NCBI GenBank assembly: GCA_032164245.1
Contig: JAVMKO010000017.1
Location: forward strand, 19,630,756 to 19,694,755
From: Sternotherus odoratus
Lineage: Eukaryota > Chordata > Testudines > Kinosternidae
Direction of reading: 5' to 3'
DNA: 64,000 nt
Position 1 is the first letter of the stretch. The number at the start of each line of letters is the position of its first letter. The translations under genes were made by a program, and so were the position numbers. The notes below the pieces were generated by a model, which was not told the DNA's origin, made no database searches, and saw nothing but the letters and a program-made list of their open reading frames with translations. Positions 24,339 through 35,889 of this stretch are shown piece after piece.

Positions 24339-24907
24339 CAGTGGCTCTCAACCTTTCCAGACTACTGTACCCTTTTCAGGAGTCTGATTTGTCTTACATA
24401 CCCCCAAGTTTCACCTCAGTTAAAATCTACTTGCTTACAAAATCAGACATAACAATACAGAAGTGTCACAGGACACTATTACTAGAAAAATTGCTTACTT
24501 TCTCATTTTTACCACACAATTACAAAATAAATCAATTGGAATATAAATATTGTCTTTACATTTCAGTGTATGGTATATAGATCAGTATAGACAAGTCTTT
24601 GTATGAACTCTTAGTTTGTACTGACTTTGCTAATGTACAATAGGCTATATAAAAAACAAGTAGGCAAGTATCTAGATCAGGGGTTCTCAAACTGGGGATC
24701 GTGAGTCCTCTGGAAGTAGCAAGGTTATTACTTGGGGGGTCGTGAGCTGTCAGCCTCCACTCCAAACCTCACTTCACCTCCAGCATTTATAGTGTTTAAT
24801 TAAATAGGGGTTACTCTCATAGGCTTGCTGTTTGAAAGGGTTCACGAATACAAAAGTTTGAGAACTACTGATAGATGAGTTGATGTCCCCCTGGTTGAGA
24901 ACCACTG
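24339..24907. mobile_element. hAT-type element with a second hAT element nested in it
   Basis: The left terminus CAGTGGCTCTCAACC and the inverted right terminus CAGTGGTTCTCAACC are near-identical. The flanks CTCCTGGT and CTCTAAGT agree at only part of eight positions, so the duplication is worn. No transposase is encoded. Confidence 0.8.
24678..24870. mobile_element. Inner hAT-type MITE
   Basis: Termini CAGGGGTTCTCAAACT and (inverted) CAGTAGTTCTCAAACTTTTG. It splits the outer element between TATCTAGAT and ATAGATGAGTTGATG, consistent with insertion at a TCTAGA-like site; the exact duplication is blurred. Confidence 0.75.
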
Positions 24908-25077
24908 CTCTAAGTACCTATATGGGATAGTTCAAGCACAGTACACAGTCTGTGGCATGGGCAATGAATACAGTTCCTCACTGACAGTCTCTGCAGCTTA
25001 CCTCCTGTCAAACTCTCCCTGCACAGGGAGGAGAAGCTGGAGGAAGGAGCAGTGATGTAGAAGGAGAGAGGGAATGT

Positions 25078-25435
25078 GACAAAAATTAATAGACATCCTT
25101 TTAAAAACAAAGGGAAATACTTCTTCACACAATGCACAGTCAACCTGTGGAGCTTGTTGCCATGGGATGTTGTGAAAGTCAAATATATAACTGAGTTAAA
25201 AAAAGAATTAGATATGTTAATGCAGGATAGGTTGGTCTATCAGTGGCTGTTAGCCAAGATGATGAGTTGTGTGTCCCTTGCTGTGGATGCCACTAAACCT
25301 CCAGCTGCCAGAAGATGGGACTGGATGACAAGGGACAGATCACTCAAAATTGCCCTGTTCTGTTCATTCCCTCTGAAGCATGTGATACTAGCCATGGTCA
25401 GAAGCCAGGACCCAGTGGGGCTGTTCTTATGTTTA
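25078..25435 (+). repeat. CR1 LINE 3' fragment
   Basis: Encodes a decayed CR1 end (FFTQCTVNLWSLLPWDVVK) followed by the 3' UTR with GGTTGGTCTATCAGTGGCTG. Confidence 0.85.
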
Positions 25436-25506
25436 AAATTAGCATTTGTATTGGAGAAGCAGCAGCAGTCAGCCAAACTCAGTCAATTCTCAGAAGTTCA
25501 GGATTA

Positions 25507-26120
25507 GAGGAGGTTCAGAAAAGGTCCTGGAAAAGGTCCTGGAAAACTCTCCTATGAAGAGAGATTGAAAAGACTGGGATCGTTACCTTAGAAAGGAGGC
25601 AAATAAGAGGAGGGATGACAAAAATATATAACATAATTGATGGTCATTGGAAACTTTTTTTCTCCCTGTTTCATAACACAAGAAAAAGGCAACAGTCAGT
25701 TAAATTAAAAGGTGGCAAATACAAAATTGAACTAAGGAAATACTTTTTCATGCAATACACAATTAGATTGTGGAACACATTGCCACAGGAAGTTGTTGAA
25801 GACAAGAACATAGCAATATTGAAAAAGCGACTGGACATTTACATGGATATAAATATTCAAAGTTGCCATATTTAATGCTCACAGATGTTGAAAGTGGCAT
25901 TAAAAACCTCATGGTTCTGATTTTATACCAATCCCTAACTATTGAGGATTAGGAGGAGACCTCATGTGGGGGCTGATTATCCAACATCTGCATCATGTGA
26001 GACCTCTTGCATCTTCCCCTGAGGCATCTCTTACTGGCCACTGTCTGAGGCAGGATACTGGACTGGATAGGATCCAGATCTCATCCACAAAGGCAATTCC
26101 TATCTTTCTATTTTTCTTTT
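25507..26120 (+). repeat. CR1 LINE 3' fragment of a different subfamily
   Basis: Reads GAGGTTCAGAAAAGGTCC, then a frame with RLWNTLPQEVV, then a longer 3' UTR containing GGATACTGGACTGGATAGGA and GGCAATTCCTAT. Its 3' UTR differs from the copy just upstream, so these are two separate insertions. Confidence 0.8.
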
Positions 26121-26425
26121 AATTCTCTCATTATTGCTTTAGCCTCAGTGCATGCCCACTGTTGGGAGCAATAGCATAACTAAGCCCTTGGTGTTCTAAC
26201 CATCATTCATCTCTAACATGACTCAGAGCAGATTTTGTGATATGGTGGTAAAACCAGCTGAGTCTCATCTACACTAGAGCTTACTTTGTTGCTATCTTCA
26301 ATATATCTGCACCATCAGTGACATTTATTGTAATCTGGATACTGATTTTTCTTGTGTAGATAGGACCTCCTGAGACCAAAGTGGACATTTAAGTGAAGGT
26401 GTGCTGAATCCTGGTAGTGCCTACC

Positions 26426-26504
26426 TAATCTCTCTCTCTCCTCTCCCTCATCCTCTTCCTCCCTCCCTCTCCCTCTCCCGTCTCCCTCTCCCGTCTCCCC
26501 CCCC
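26426..26504. repeat. Polypyrimidine low-complexity tract
   Basis: CT/CCT-rich run (TCTCTCTCTCCTCTCCCTC and similar). The glutamate/arginine-rich ORF read from the other strand is an artefact of this tract. Confidence 0.9.
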
Positions 26505-27329
26505 ACACCTGTGAACTGGACATCTGAAGACTGAGCTCTAGAAGTTTTGTTTTGGGATTCTTTTTGCAGAGGGGCAATTTGAGTGACAGCAGGCATGTCC
26601 CCACCAGTAGACACACAGGGTGGGATTCCCAGAGGTATGACGTGAAAGGCTATTCATAGCAATGAGTGAGCAGTGATGAAGCTGATACTGACTAATCTAG
26701 TGCTTGTCAGAATGTTGTTTGATCTCCATGAGAAGAAAGGAGATGTAGAGGAGCCTTTCGGATCCACTGGAAGGTGTGCTATATTGCTGGTTCTATTATG
26801 GAATGTACTGCTATCTCGGAAAGACATAATGGTGTTAGATCATTGTGTAGGGCTGGAGAATTGGGGCAGTGTCCAGCTAGGAGATTAGTGATGTCAATAT
26901 GGGAGGGGGCATAAGGCAGTAGTTCTAATAAAGTATGATGCAACAGTGTCTGGGGTGAAAGGGCATTGATGTTTAGAAGGGAACAGAGCAATGCTTGGAG
27001 GCCAGTAATCAAAAGGTATAGCAGAGCATTAGATCAGAGTGCTTTGGTGGTGACGAGTCGGTATGCGTAGGAAGGGGAGCGAATGGATGCCATGACGTTA
27101 GTGTGTATAATCCTCAGCAAAAGTTTCACTAGAGCAGGGGCTTCCTCTCTTATTCCTTCCTCTCTGCTTGACCTGGAAGCTACTACAAAGCTCATATAAA
27201 AGTGCTGTGAAAGTGGATTTTCTGGCTTTTTCATGTTTGTCATAAGAGTTCTGTGAAGTTGCCATAGGACCCACAGACCCATGACTTGAGATTTGTGTAG
27301 CACCATAAAATCATCAAAGTAAGACTAAA

Positions 27330-27830
27330 CAAACCCCCAGTTTTTTCAATCTTTCCTCATAAGTCATGTGGGGTTTGTTTTTTTTTTGTTTGGTTTTTGT
27401 TGTTGTTGTTGTTGCAACAGTTACACTGTTGACTCATTTAGCTTGTGATCCATAGTAACCCCCAGATCTCTTTCCATGTACTCCTTCCTAGGCAGTCATT
27501 TCCTATATTGTATGTGTGCAACTGATTGTTCCATCCTAAATGGAGTACTTCACAGTTGTCCTAATTGAATTTTATCCTATTTTCGTCAGACAGTTTCTTC
27601 AAGTTTATCCAGATCATTTTGGATTTTAATCCTATCCCCCAAAGCATTTGCAACTCCTCCCACCTTGGTTTTGTCAGCAAACTTTATAAGTGTACTCTCT
27701 GCTATTATTTAAATAATTTAGAAAGATATTGAACAGAACCAGACTCTGGATGATCCCACTCGTATGCCCTTCCAGGTTGACTAAGAACCGCTGATATCTG
27801 TTCTCTGGGAATGGTTTTCCAACCGGTTGT
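27330..27830 (-). repeat. CR1/LINE reverse-transcriptase fragment, antisense
   Basis: The minus strand carries the same RT segment order as the 16.6-18 kb CR1 but is more diverged (plus strand AACCCCCAGTTTTTTCAATC ... TTTGTCAGCAAACTTTATAA ... CCAGACTCTGGATGATCCCA). A T/TTG-rich stretch is inserted near 27367-27415. Confidence 0.75.
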
Positions 27831-30734
27831 GCCCCAACCTTACAGTAAAGCCATCTAGGTTTTAATTCGTGGATACTGGAATCATGGAGACTGGAACTAG
27901 CAACATCTTTTTAACTGATTTACACAGCTGGTGCCACCTGGTAAAGAGCAAAAATGCCAGCTCTCTAAATATAGAAATCCACTGTGTTGACTCTAAGTTT
28001 CCTGGATCTCTTTCTGGTTTGCCCACTTCATTTTTCTCACAGATATTTTCTGTTTAGTTTGCTGACTGAAATATGAGTATCAGCCTAATTCTCATCCTTC
28101 TAATTCTTTCTTAAAACCACTTTACTTTCCATTATTCATCTTTGCTCCAGGTTTATCTGCACTTGCTGACATTTAGAAAAACATGGAATAAATTATATGA
28201 TCTGCTTCCTTTGTAAAATCAGAATTACCTTGCTTTTTTGTTCTCTCTCATTTTGATTATGAATTACGTGAGGCAGGAATCTTATTGTCAGACACAAGAA
28301 GTTTCAAATACATCTCTGGTACAATATGAGTAGTAATAAATTGCAACATCTTTCAAACTCCAGCAGAATTATTCAATGACGTACCTATCTCTCTACACTT
28401 CTGCTTCTCCCTGCAAGAAACATGTAATATATCTTTAAAATACACCCAGCATGATTTAATTTCCAGCATTTCCTGCTCTACCTTGCATTTTAGAGGAATG
28501 AATTAATCTGAAGTTTAGATAGCTGGAGTAACAGGAGTTCCACATCTTCAGTTTTAAAAGCAAAAGCTGCCAGGAGAGATGTTGCAGCAAAATTTACTAG
28601 GACAAAAGTAAGTCTCTTTTTCCTTCTACTGTGTCATTAGTGTTTCTAAAGTCTTTCAGCTTATGTCCTCTATTATTTAATAGTCAAAATATGAAGGGCC
28701 CTTGAAATTAAACTGTTTAAAGGCGTCTGTCAAAGGAATGGCATTCCTCTCCCCCTCAAACATTTTTCAGAACAATAGCATAGTGTGGAAGTAAATTCTA
28801 AAGAAATGGTGAGTGAATCAGGAGGGCAACATTAGGGGGCCACTATTCCCCAAACGCCCAGCAATAACCTCTAGAGCACCAGCTCCAGGAGTTACCTATA
28901 AAGCAATCAAAAAGAGGAAAATATTTTATAAACAGTCCTTGAGTGAGGCAATCACTGACATACTCCCTTCTCTGTGAGCTAAAGGTTACACAGTTGTATT
29001 GTGTTAGCGATGACTCTCTGCTGTTTTTATTAAAATTCTGAATTTTCTCTTGTCCTTTGCTCAACGTGGCTTACCCATGTTATGGGTAGCATTGCACTAA
29101 ATGTCCCTTCCAGACCCTGATATTCAAATGTAGAATTGAATATTCATTTAGTTTTTTCTCTCTGCTTAAATTTCAAACAATATATATATAGAATGAGATT
29201 CATCATCATAAAAATAATTACTTCTGCACAGTTAGCTTCAGGGCAGTTCAGCCACCACTCACATGTTCAGTAACAAGGTATTGTTATGTCAGACATTAGC
29301 TCGTTGTCTTGTCAGTGAGCCCTCTCCCATACCAGCCACTTAGTGACACACTGGCTTTTGCTTTTTGCATCGTTGTTGTAGCCATGTTGGTCCCTTGGAT
29401 TCCAGAGTTTGGTACAAAGACACAACAAGAAGAATTAGGCTGCATTACCTACATTATAAATACATATAAATGTTGGGGTGTCCAATTACAATGCAACTGT
29501 CACCCAAGTAATGTAGTTTTTTAGCAGAATTTGTAATTTGAAAAATCCTCTTCCTGATGTCTTCTCCACTCTACAGTCAGGGAAGGAGATGGGATGTGGG
29601 CTAGGCTAGAAGGTGGCAGGAGAACAAATCACCTAGTCAATCCTTGGCCTCAGTTCCTCATCTCTAAAAACGGGAGTAGCACTCTGCCTCCTTACAGAAG
29701 CACTGGGAGGGTAAAATTCATAGCCATTGTGCGGTGCTCAGATACTACTACTACTAACCATAAAAGCCCAAGACTGAAAAGGGAGTTCTAGAAGCTGACT
29801 CCTACCCAAACAGCAAGAAAATGAGTGATTTTTGGTGCAGTGGAGTAGACAACTAAAAGAGGCAGCCAGGGTGTACTGGGACTGGAGAGCTTTAAGACGA
29901 GCATTTTTCTGCCCTCTTGCAATACCCCTAACCTCCACTCCCCTTGGGACTTTCTTGGGCGGTTGTGCCCAGCAGTGTGAAAAGCTCTGCTTTAAATCAC
30001 ACTACATTATTAAGATAGTTTTAAAAACTACAAGCAAAACACACACACTGTGTGAGGGTAATAATGTATTACAGGGGAGATTTTTAGAAGTACCTAAGAG
30101 ATTTAGGAGCATAAATCCTGTTGCGATTTGAGTGGGACTGGTGATTTTAAAGTCTCTTCTACATTATATAACACCATTTATTGTGATGGTTCCCAAGTGA
30201 TTCACAAACTGAGAGGGGAGAAGGTTGGCCAAGGCACTGGGATGAAACTGAAAATGCTTCATTATGATTGCTAGCTTATTTACCCTTTCCTGTAAACTCC
30301 CAAATGGGATTGTTTGGAAATTTTGGTACAAAAGAAAAGTCTTGCACCCAGAGCAAGGTATTATTGCATTATACAGCCCCTGTCCTGCCCTCAGGCAGCT
30401 TAGTGGCTGGAGTTCGTACTCATTCATTTAAAGACAATCTCATCCTCTTCCCTATTCACAGGGAAAAATGTCGAAGGGGGGGAAGCTCAAACTAACTTTT
30501 AAAAAAAGGTTACTGAAAAAATGCTCTGTGAATTTGTGATGCAGAGCTTAGAAGGCCCTGTTTTTTATTTGGGTTGTGGGAAGTCTACCACACTTCAGCA
30601 TTTTAAATTAGTTAAAAATAAAATGTTTCCGCCCCAAAACGCTATGTAAGGCTTTAGTGAGTGGGTGTTTTATCAGCCCTTTCCAGGCAGTACCGTGTAT
30701 TCAAGTTCTATTGTATTCAAAGGAACTAAACTCT
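27831..30734. other. Intron sequence, one R2-family head fragment
   Basis: GTTGTTGTAGCCATGTTGGT near 29370 is a fragment of the repeat family better preserved at 58518-58825. A short AT dinucleotide run lies at about 29181-29191. Nothing else recognised. Confidence 0.5.
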
Positions 30735-30850
30735 AAGGAGGCAGATTCTGATCCTTTATAGTCAGTCATTTAGTCGCAGCTGGTGTAAAGCAGCCATAGC
30801 TCTGTGGGCTTCATGGAACTACACCAATTGACACCAGCCCAGAGTCTCCC
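30735..30850. repeat. Ancient amniote interspersed repeat fragment
   Basis: GCAGCTGGTGTAAAGCAGCC and AACTACACCAATTGACACCA have the rhythm of an old, widespread amniote repeat family (MIR/L3-like). Class not settled. Confidence 0.45.
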
Positions 30851-31212
30851 AAAGTGTTATGGGGAAGAAAAGGCCTGTGGAAGCAGGCTGCTTTGCTAAT
30901 TGCACTGGCTCAGTCCCATGCTTTTGCATTTCTGGCTCTGAGCCACTGTTGTATTGACTGTTCTGGAGAAGAGATTAGAAGCAGAGAGTGAGTTAATACA
31001 AAGTGGGAATGGCACCCCTATGATTATACCCAATCATCAGTTCAAGAAAGTCAATTCTACAGCTGTTAGCTCTGCAACTCCACAAAAGCATGGTAACAAA
31101 CACCTGTAATCTCTAGTAAACACTCCGAAAGCAAATTTGAGAAAGAAGGGCCAGAGTGCTGGATTAGTTGAACAGGCAGTAAAATCAGGCTGAGACTTCT
31201 TGGATTTCTGGG

Positions 31213-31382
31213 GAACCCTCCTCTAGTTAAGAAAATGAGGAGTACTTGTGGCACCTTAAAGACTAACCAATTTATTTCAGCCCACTTCATTGGCTATAGC
31301 CCACAAAAGCTCATGCTGAAATAAATTGGTTAGTCTCTAAGGTGCCACAGGTACTCCTCATTTTCTTTACGTATACAGACTA
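31213..31382. repeat. R1-family fold-back (head-to-head) copy
   Basis: GAAAATGAGGAGTACTTGTG at 31230 is followed by TGGCACCTTAAAGACTAACC; the reverse complement of both returns at 31309-31366 after a short loop with GCCCACTTCATTGG. The right end continues into the R1 head in reverse (TACAGACTAA). Confidence 0.85.
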
Positions 31383-31630
31383 AGGGCTGGTCCCCACTAG
31401 GGGGGGATCGACTGCAGATACGCAACTTCAGCTACTTGCGTATCTGCAGCCGACTTACCGCTCGTACCCACGGCGGCGGCGGGCGGCGGCACGCTCCCCC
31501 ATCGACTCTAGCTTGCGCCTCCCGGCAAGCTGGAGTTCCGGAGTTGACGGGGGCGCCGCGAGCGATCGATTTCTTGCGTCTTCACAAGACGCGAGAAATC
31601 GATCGCCAGAAGATCGATTGCTACCCCTAA
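31383..31630. mobile_element. GC-rich MITE, right end lost, with strong internal palindrome
   Basis: Starts GGGCTGGTCCCCACTAG, like the Harbinger-like termini elsewhere in the window. Includes the near-perfect palindrome at 31563-31605 (CGATCGATTTCT ... AGAAATCGATCG around a three-base centre). No matching right terminus. Confidence 0.55.
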
Positions 31631-32023
31631 CACAGCTGCTAATTTTAAACCTCTAGTTCTCACAGGTCAAACTGAGAGGCCCAGAATGTTAGAGCTTACC
31701 TTTCAGAAAAACATGCCATATTGATTTTAAAATTTTCACTGATGGAGAGAATCTATCACAACCTTTGGTAAGATCATCTGGTGATTGATTACTCTCACAA
31801 TTAAAATTTTGTACCTTATTTCTAGTCTGAATTTATGTAGCTTCAGCTTCTAGCCATTAGCTGTAATTGTACCTTTGTCTGCTAGATTAAAGTAACCAAC
31901 CTTTCAGTTGTTTTCTTATTCAGTACCTTATTGTCACACTTGTTGTCGTCACTCAGTGGGAAAACGTGCTCCCCTTTATGATCACTTTGCTATTTCTGAC
32001 CTTTTTCTCTTCCTTCACCAGCC

Positions 32024-32028
<5 letters not shown>

Positions 32029-32078
<50 letters not shown>
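32029..32078. repeat. (CT)n microsatellite
   Basis: About 25 uninterrupted CT units, likely polymorphic in length. Confidence 0.97.
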
Positions 32079-32080
<2 letters not shown>

Positions 32081-32628
32081 CATTCTTTCCCAAGCATTAT
32101 GTTTTGTATAGCAATGCACAATTTCGCACCCAGCAAGTCTCATTTTCCATCCCCTTCTGCATCCCATCTGCTGAAAATGGTCAGCAGCGAAATAGTTAAT
32201 GCTGACCCTTTTTAAAGCATAATTAGGCTTGGAAAATAGCAAGTCAAAATTAATGGTAAGAGAAAAGAGTTCACTCCTTTCAGAAAGTGTTTCAGGCTGT
32301 CTGTACGCTCAGTTTACACTGAATTTATATTTAGAATGTTATCTTTACAACCTGGAGGGCTCAAAACTTGAAATTAAAACTTAAGTTCTGCAGAATCTGT
32401 CACGTAAGCCATGTAAATACATCTGTGGTGCTAGACCAGGCCTGTGGAGGATGAGTTTGACACCCTTGCCATAGAAATAAAGCAATCTAATCATTCCTGA
32501 TGATTCTTAAAACTGTAAACTCAGTTTTTAAAATCTTTGAAAATCAAATGTGACTGCTTTTGTTTCTGCTGAGCTAGAGCCTGGGAAGCTGAGTAAGAAA
32601 TGAGTTGGGGGAAGCTGGAAGATACTTA

Positions 32629-32878
32629 GGGTTTGGCTACACTTAACATTTTACAGCACTCTGGCTATAACTTGCTGATTCAGGGGTATGAAAAATCGCC
32701 CTCCCCCTGAGCGCAGCAAGTCTGAGTGCTTTACATTGCTAGTGTAGACAGGTGGATTATCAGGAGTACTGGGAGAGCGCTCCCCCAGTGCTCATGCATG
32801 ACCATACTTGCACTTCAAAGCGCTGCCGTGGGAGCATTCCCGCGACAGCACTTTTAAGTTTCCAGTGTAGCCATGCCC
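32629..32878. mobile_element. Harbinger-like MITE, 250 bp
   Basis: Termini GGGTTTGGCTACACTTAAC and (inverted) GGGCATGGCTACACTGGAAA. Flanks are TTA on the left and TTT on the right. Terminus is close to that of the 39.3 kb Harbinger element, so it was probably moved by such a transposase. Confidence 0.8.
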
Positions 32879-32933
32879 TTTGCCATAAATGTTAGTGTCA
32901 GTGGACAGGGCTGAAGGAAAGTGTTGTTTCTTA

Positions 32934-34010
32934 GGGTATGGTTAGACTAGAGATTATAGCACGTTTGTTTGTAGCGCTTCCCAATTTAGCGCAATAGGTA
33001 TCATGCTAGAGCCTGTGCACATTTAAACCCTGTAGCGCTAAAGAATGGATACATTTGCAGTGCTTCTGGTGGCAGTGACAGTAGCGCGATAGGGCAGGTA
33101 TCCCAGCATTCAGCTGGGTGCAACGTGCTTTGAAAAGGAGGGGGGTGTTTAAAAAAAAAAAAAAACTTGCCAGGACCCCCCTGCGCCCCAGCCCCAGTCC
33201 CTGCCGTGGGCGGGCTGCCGGGTGCGCCCAGTCCCTGCCGTGGGCGGGCTGCCGGGTGCGCCCAGTCCCTGCTGTGGGCGGGCTGCCGGGTGCGCCCCAG
33301 CCCCAGTCCCCACTGGCGGCTCGAGCTGCCGCCCGGGCTCCAGCCGCCGCCGGGGGAGCGCAGCTCAGGCCGGGGCTCAGGGCTCCAGCTGGCGCCCGGG
33401 GCTCCAGCCGCCACCCAGGTAGCACAGCCCTCGGGGCTCCAGCCGGCGCCCGGGGAGCGCGGCTCGAGCTGCCGCCGGTCCCCGGGGATCCCGCAGCAGG
33501 GAGTTGCTGTGGTGGGGGCTTGCGACCCCCACAAAAGTGGCCCGCGACCCCCTCAAGGGGTCGCAACCCCCACTTTGAGAACCCCCGCCGTAGAGGAAAC
33601 TGACAGGCTCTGCATTGAAATCACACAGCTCGGTCCGTCAGCATTTCCAGCGGTTATTTCCTGTGAGTTGTAACAGACAAACTGAAAAGGTACTTCCGCA
33701 TTCTTCCTCCCGTTTTCCAAACAACACCTAAAGTCATTCGCCTTAAATAGCTTGTTGATTGCCATGCATGGCTCGGAGGCGTGCCAGAGATCCCTTATCG
33801 TGGAATGAGTGATTCATGGGTGGTCACATTTGCACCGTTGCGCTATAGCGCTAGCGCAACAAGCCTTATTACCCTCGGAAAGGAGGTTTTATAGTTGCGC
33901 TTTAAACGGTGAGTTATTGCGCAAAATGTGACTTGAAAGTGTGTAGGGTTAGATAATTATAGCGCTCCTGGAGGGTTTTAGCGCTACCAAGCGCCAGTCT
34001 AACCATACCC
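32934..34010. mobile_element. Harbinger-like element with TTA target duplication and GC-rich insert
   Basis: Termini GGGTATGGTTAGACTAG and (inverted) GGGTATGGTTAGACTGG; TTA on both sides (32931-32933, 34011-34013). Inside are a poly-A run, three 34-bp tandem copies starting at 33196, 33230 and 33264, and a GC-rich block ending in CCCCCACTTTGAGAACCCCC, which looks like the right end of an inserted hAT element. Long ORFs here on both strands are GC artefacts. Confidence 0.85.
33196..33297. repeat. Tandem repeat, three copies of 34 bp
   Basis: Unit AGTCCCTGCCGTGGGCGGGC followed by TGCCGGGTGCGCCC, nearly identical in all three copies. Confidence 0.93.
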
Positions 34011-34013
34011 TTA

Positions 34014-35733
34014 GGGAGGACATATTGCTTCTTCCTTAATCACAGGATATTTTCAGTTTGAAATGGTATGTCCTGGGCTGAGGGAGTGGTTGGTGAACGA
34101 GCTATTGACAACTTCTGGGAGCTGCAAGTCAATGAAGCTGGTCCTGATTTGTTTTCCAGCTACTTCTACAAGATGAATCATAACTTTTGCATGTGTTTCT
34201 TCCAGTAAATTGATCAAAACAAGCTATACAATAATATATGTTTCTTCTTAACACAGTTTCCCAGGAGAGCCACCCCCCATTAAAAGTGGCCCCTTCCCAT
34301 ATGAAAGAGTTCAGTAGATTATGCCTGTGTAGTGCTCTATAGTGATGAGTTACTGCGGAAGGAGCCCTGGATGCCTGTTTTTCCTCACAGTTTGGCCACT
34401 GTTAGCATGAGAGTTTTCTTCTTTGTGTCCTGGCACTTGGAACATTCTCCCTGTATCTTTCCCATGAGCTCTCCATCTCATTAAACCTCAACTAAAATGT
34501 GCCTTGGCTGCCTGTGTGTGTCTTGTGTATCTATATTGTAGGGCTTTAGAGCACTTTGTGGTACAGTTTCTGTGAAGGATACTACCAAAATTAAACTGGT
34601 GTGTGCTGGCTTTCACTTTATGTATTGCCAGTCCAAAACACAGCTTTAACCTCCTCAGCTCTTATTGAAATGGCAGAAACAGGAAAGGGAGAGACTGAAC
34701 AGAAAGCAGGTTGAAAATCTGAGAACCATATGGGCTTCTCCTTAATTTTCCCCTCTTTTGGGGACTCTGAAGGGGTGGGATGCAATCTTTATTGGTGAAA
34801 GGTGTGTTCTCTCAGGGTATACATCAAACTGTAGTCAGGTTAGGGCACTGCACTGAGGGCTCTTCCAGTACGATATAGATGTCCAGGGCATGTGGTTATT
34901 TGTGCAGGAGAAACGGCTCTGATTCCTGATGGGCACTATCTACACCAGCATGAAAAAGAAGAGGTGAGTGGAGTTGAGGAGAGGGAGTAGTATGTAAGTG
35001 AGTTTGAAGGAGCAGAGTTGTCTTACTAGCTTAATGAGGTGAAAAGAGGCAAAATAAATTTATTTTTCTCAGATTAATTATTCTTTATAGATCTTTGTTA
35101 TAATTTCAGTTGTGCTGTTCACAGAAATCAGGAAAAGGTACCTGGACTAGAGCTGCCAGCACTTTGGGCTGTTAGCACTTTGGGCATTCGCAGCTGGTAA
35201 ATAACAATTTACTGTTCCCTGAAGGCTGTTTACCTCAAGGCAGGTCCTTTACCACAGGGTATGGAATATAGGAAAGCAGTTCAGACCCAGTCTCCCTGAA
35301 AGATTTTTAGTGAAATCTGGATTCAGTTTAATTCTTTTTTTTTTAATCCCAAAATTATTCTAGGAAGATAAATTATTCATTTGACAAGAATATTTAATCT
35401 CAGCACTGTTTACTAGTTCCTGGAAGTGGTGTATCAACCAGTATAAATATTTTCAATAGTGAATAAAGTATTAATAATTGTTCTTATGATGTTTACTTGA
35501 TTCTGCTTTATTACTGATTGAAATTTTAGCAATAACATTTCCCCCTAAAGCTGCCTCGTCTTCTGGCAAACTGGCCATTGCTAGTTTGAAGTGACTGGTG
35601 GGATTGCTTCATTAATGGGGTTTGCTTTATTTTCTCTTGTTTGTATGCTGGTTGCATGTCTGTTCTTTATGGGCAAAGTGGTTGGTGTGTTGTGAAAGTC
35701 TCAGCCTTTTGATTTCACTGGTTTTGGTTGCAG
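34014..35733. other. End of intron 1, one candidate alternative 5' exon
   Basis: No repeat I can name. A possible small exon at 34908-34963 is described separately. Confidence 0.45.
34908..34963 (+). other. Speculative alternative 5' exon of MYO1C
   Basis: GTGCAG precedes 34908 and GAG|GTGAGT follows 34963. The segment ends in phase 0, as required to join exon 2, and reads TALIPDGHYLHQHEKEE; human isoform A has LIPTG in a similar place. The acceptor tract is poor, there is no in-frame ATG and the similarity is short, so chance is likely. Confidence 0.15.
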
Positions 35734-35889
35734 GCGGCAGGGAGTGACAATATTCGGTTGACAATGGAGAGTGCACTGACAGCCCGTGACCGTGTGGGAG
35801 TTCAGGATTTCGTCCTGCTAGAGAACTTTACTAGCGAAGCAGCCTTTATTGAAAACCTTCGTAAACGATTCAAGGAGAATCTGATCTAT
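35734..35889 (+). CDS. MYO1C: MYO1C exon 2 (contains start codon)
   Basis: The acceptor is TTGCAG (ends 35733) and the donor TAT|GTGAGT (35890). Length 156 bp, phase 0 at both ends. The first ten codons ([10 protein letters not shown]) correspond to the N-terminal extension of the longer mammalian isoforms; ATG at 35764 then starts [19 protein letters not shown], residues 1-42. Confidence 0.96.

Larger units (their letters stand above)
2752..35733 (+). other. MYO1C: Probable MYO1C intron 1 (about 33 kb)
   Basis: Bounded by the donor at 2752 and acceptor at 35733 if exon 1 is right. It contains no ORF with cellular homology. What is recognisable in it is repeats, listed separately; the rest looks like unconstrained intron. 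Confidence 0.5.

Noticed and set aside
26315..26614. Glu/Arg-rich minus-strand ORF
   Set aside because: Product of the polypyrimidine tract at 26426-26504.
33001..33673. Long overlapping ORFs on both strands
   Set aside because: Low-complexity Pro/Gly/Ala sequence from tandem GC-rich repeats inside a MITE.
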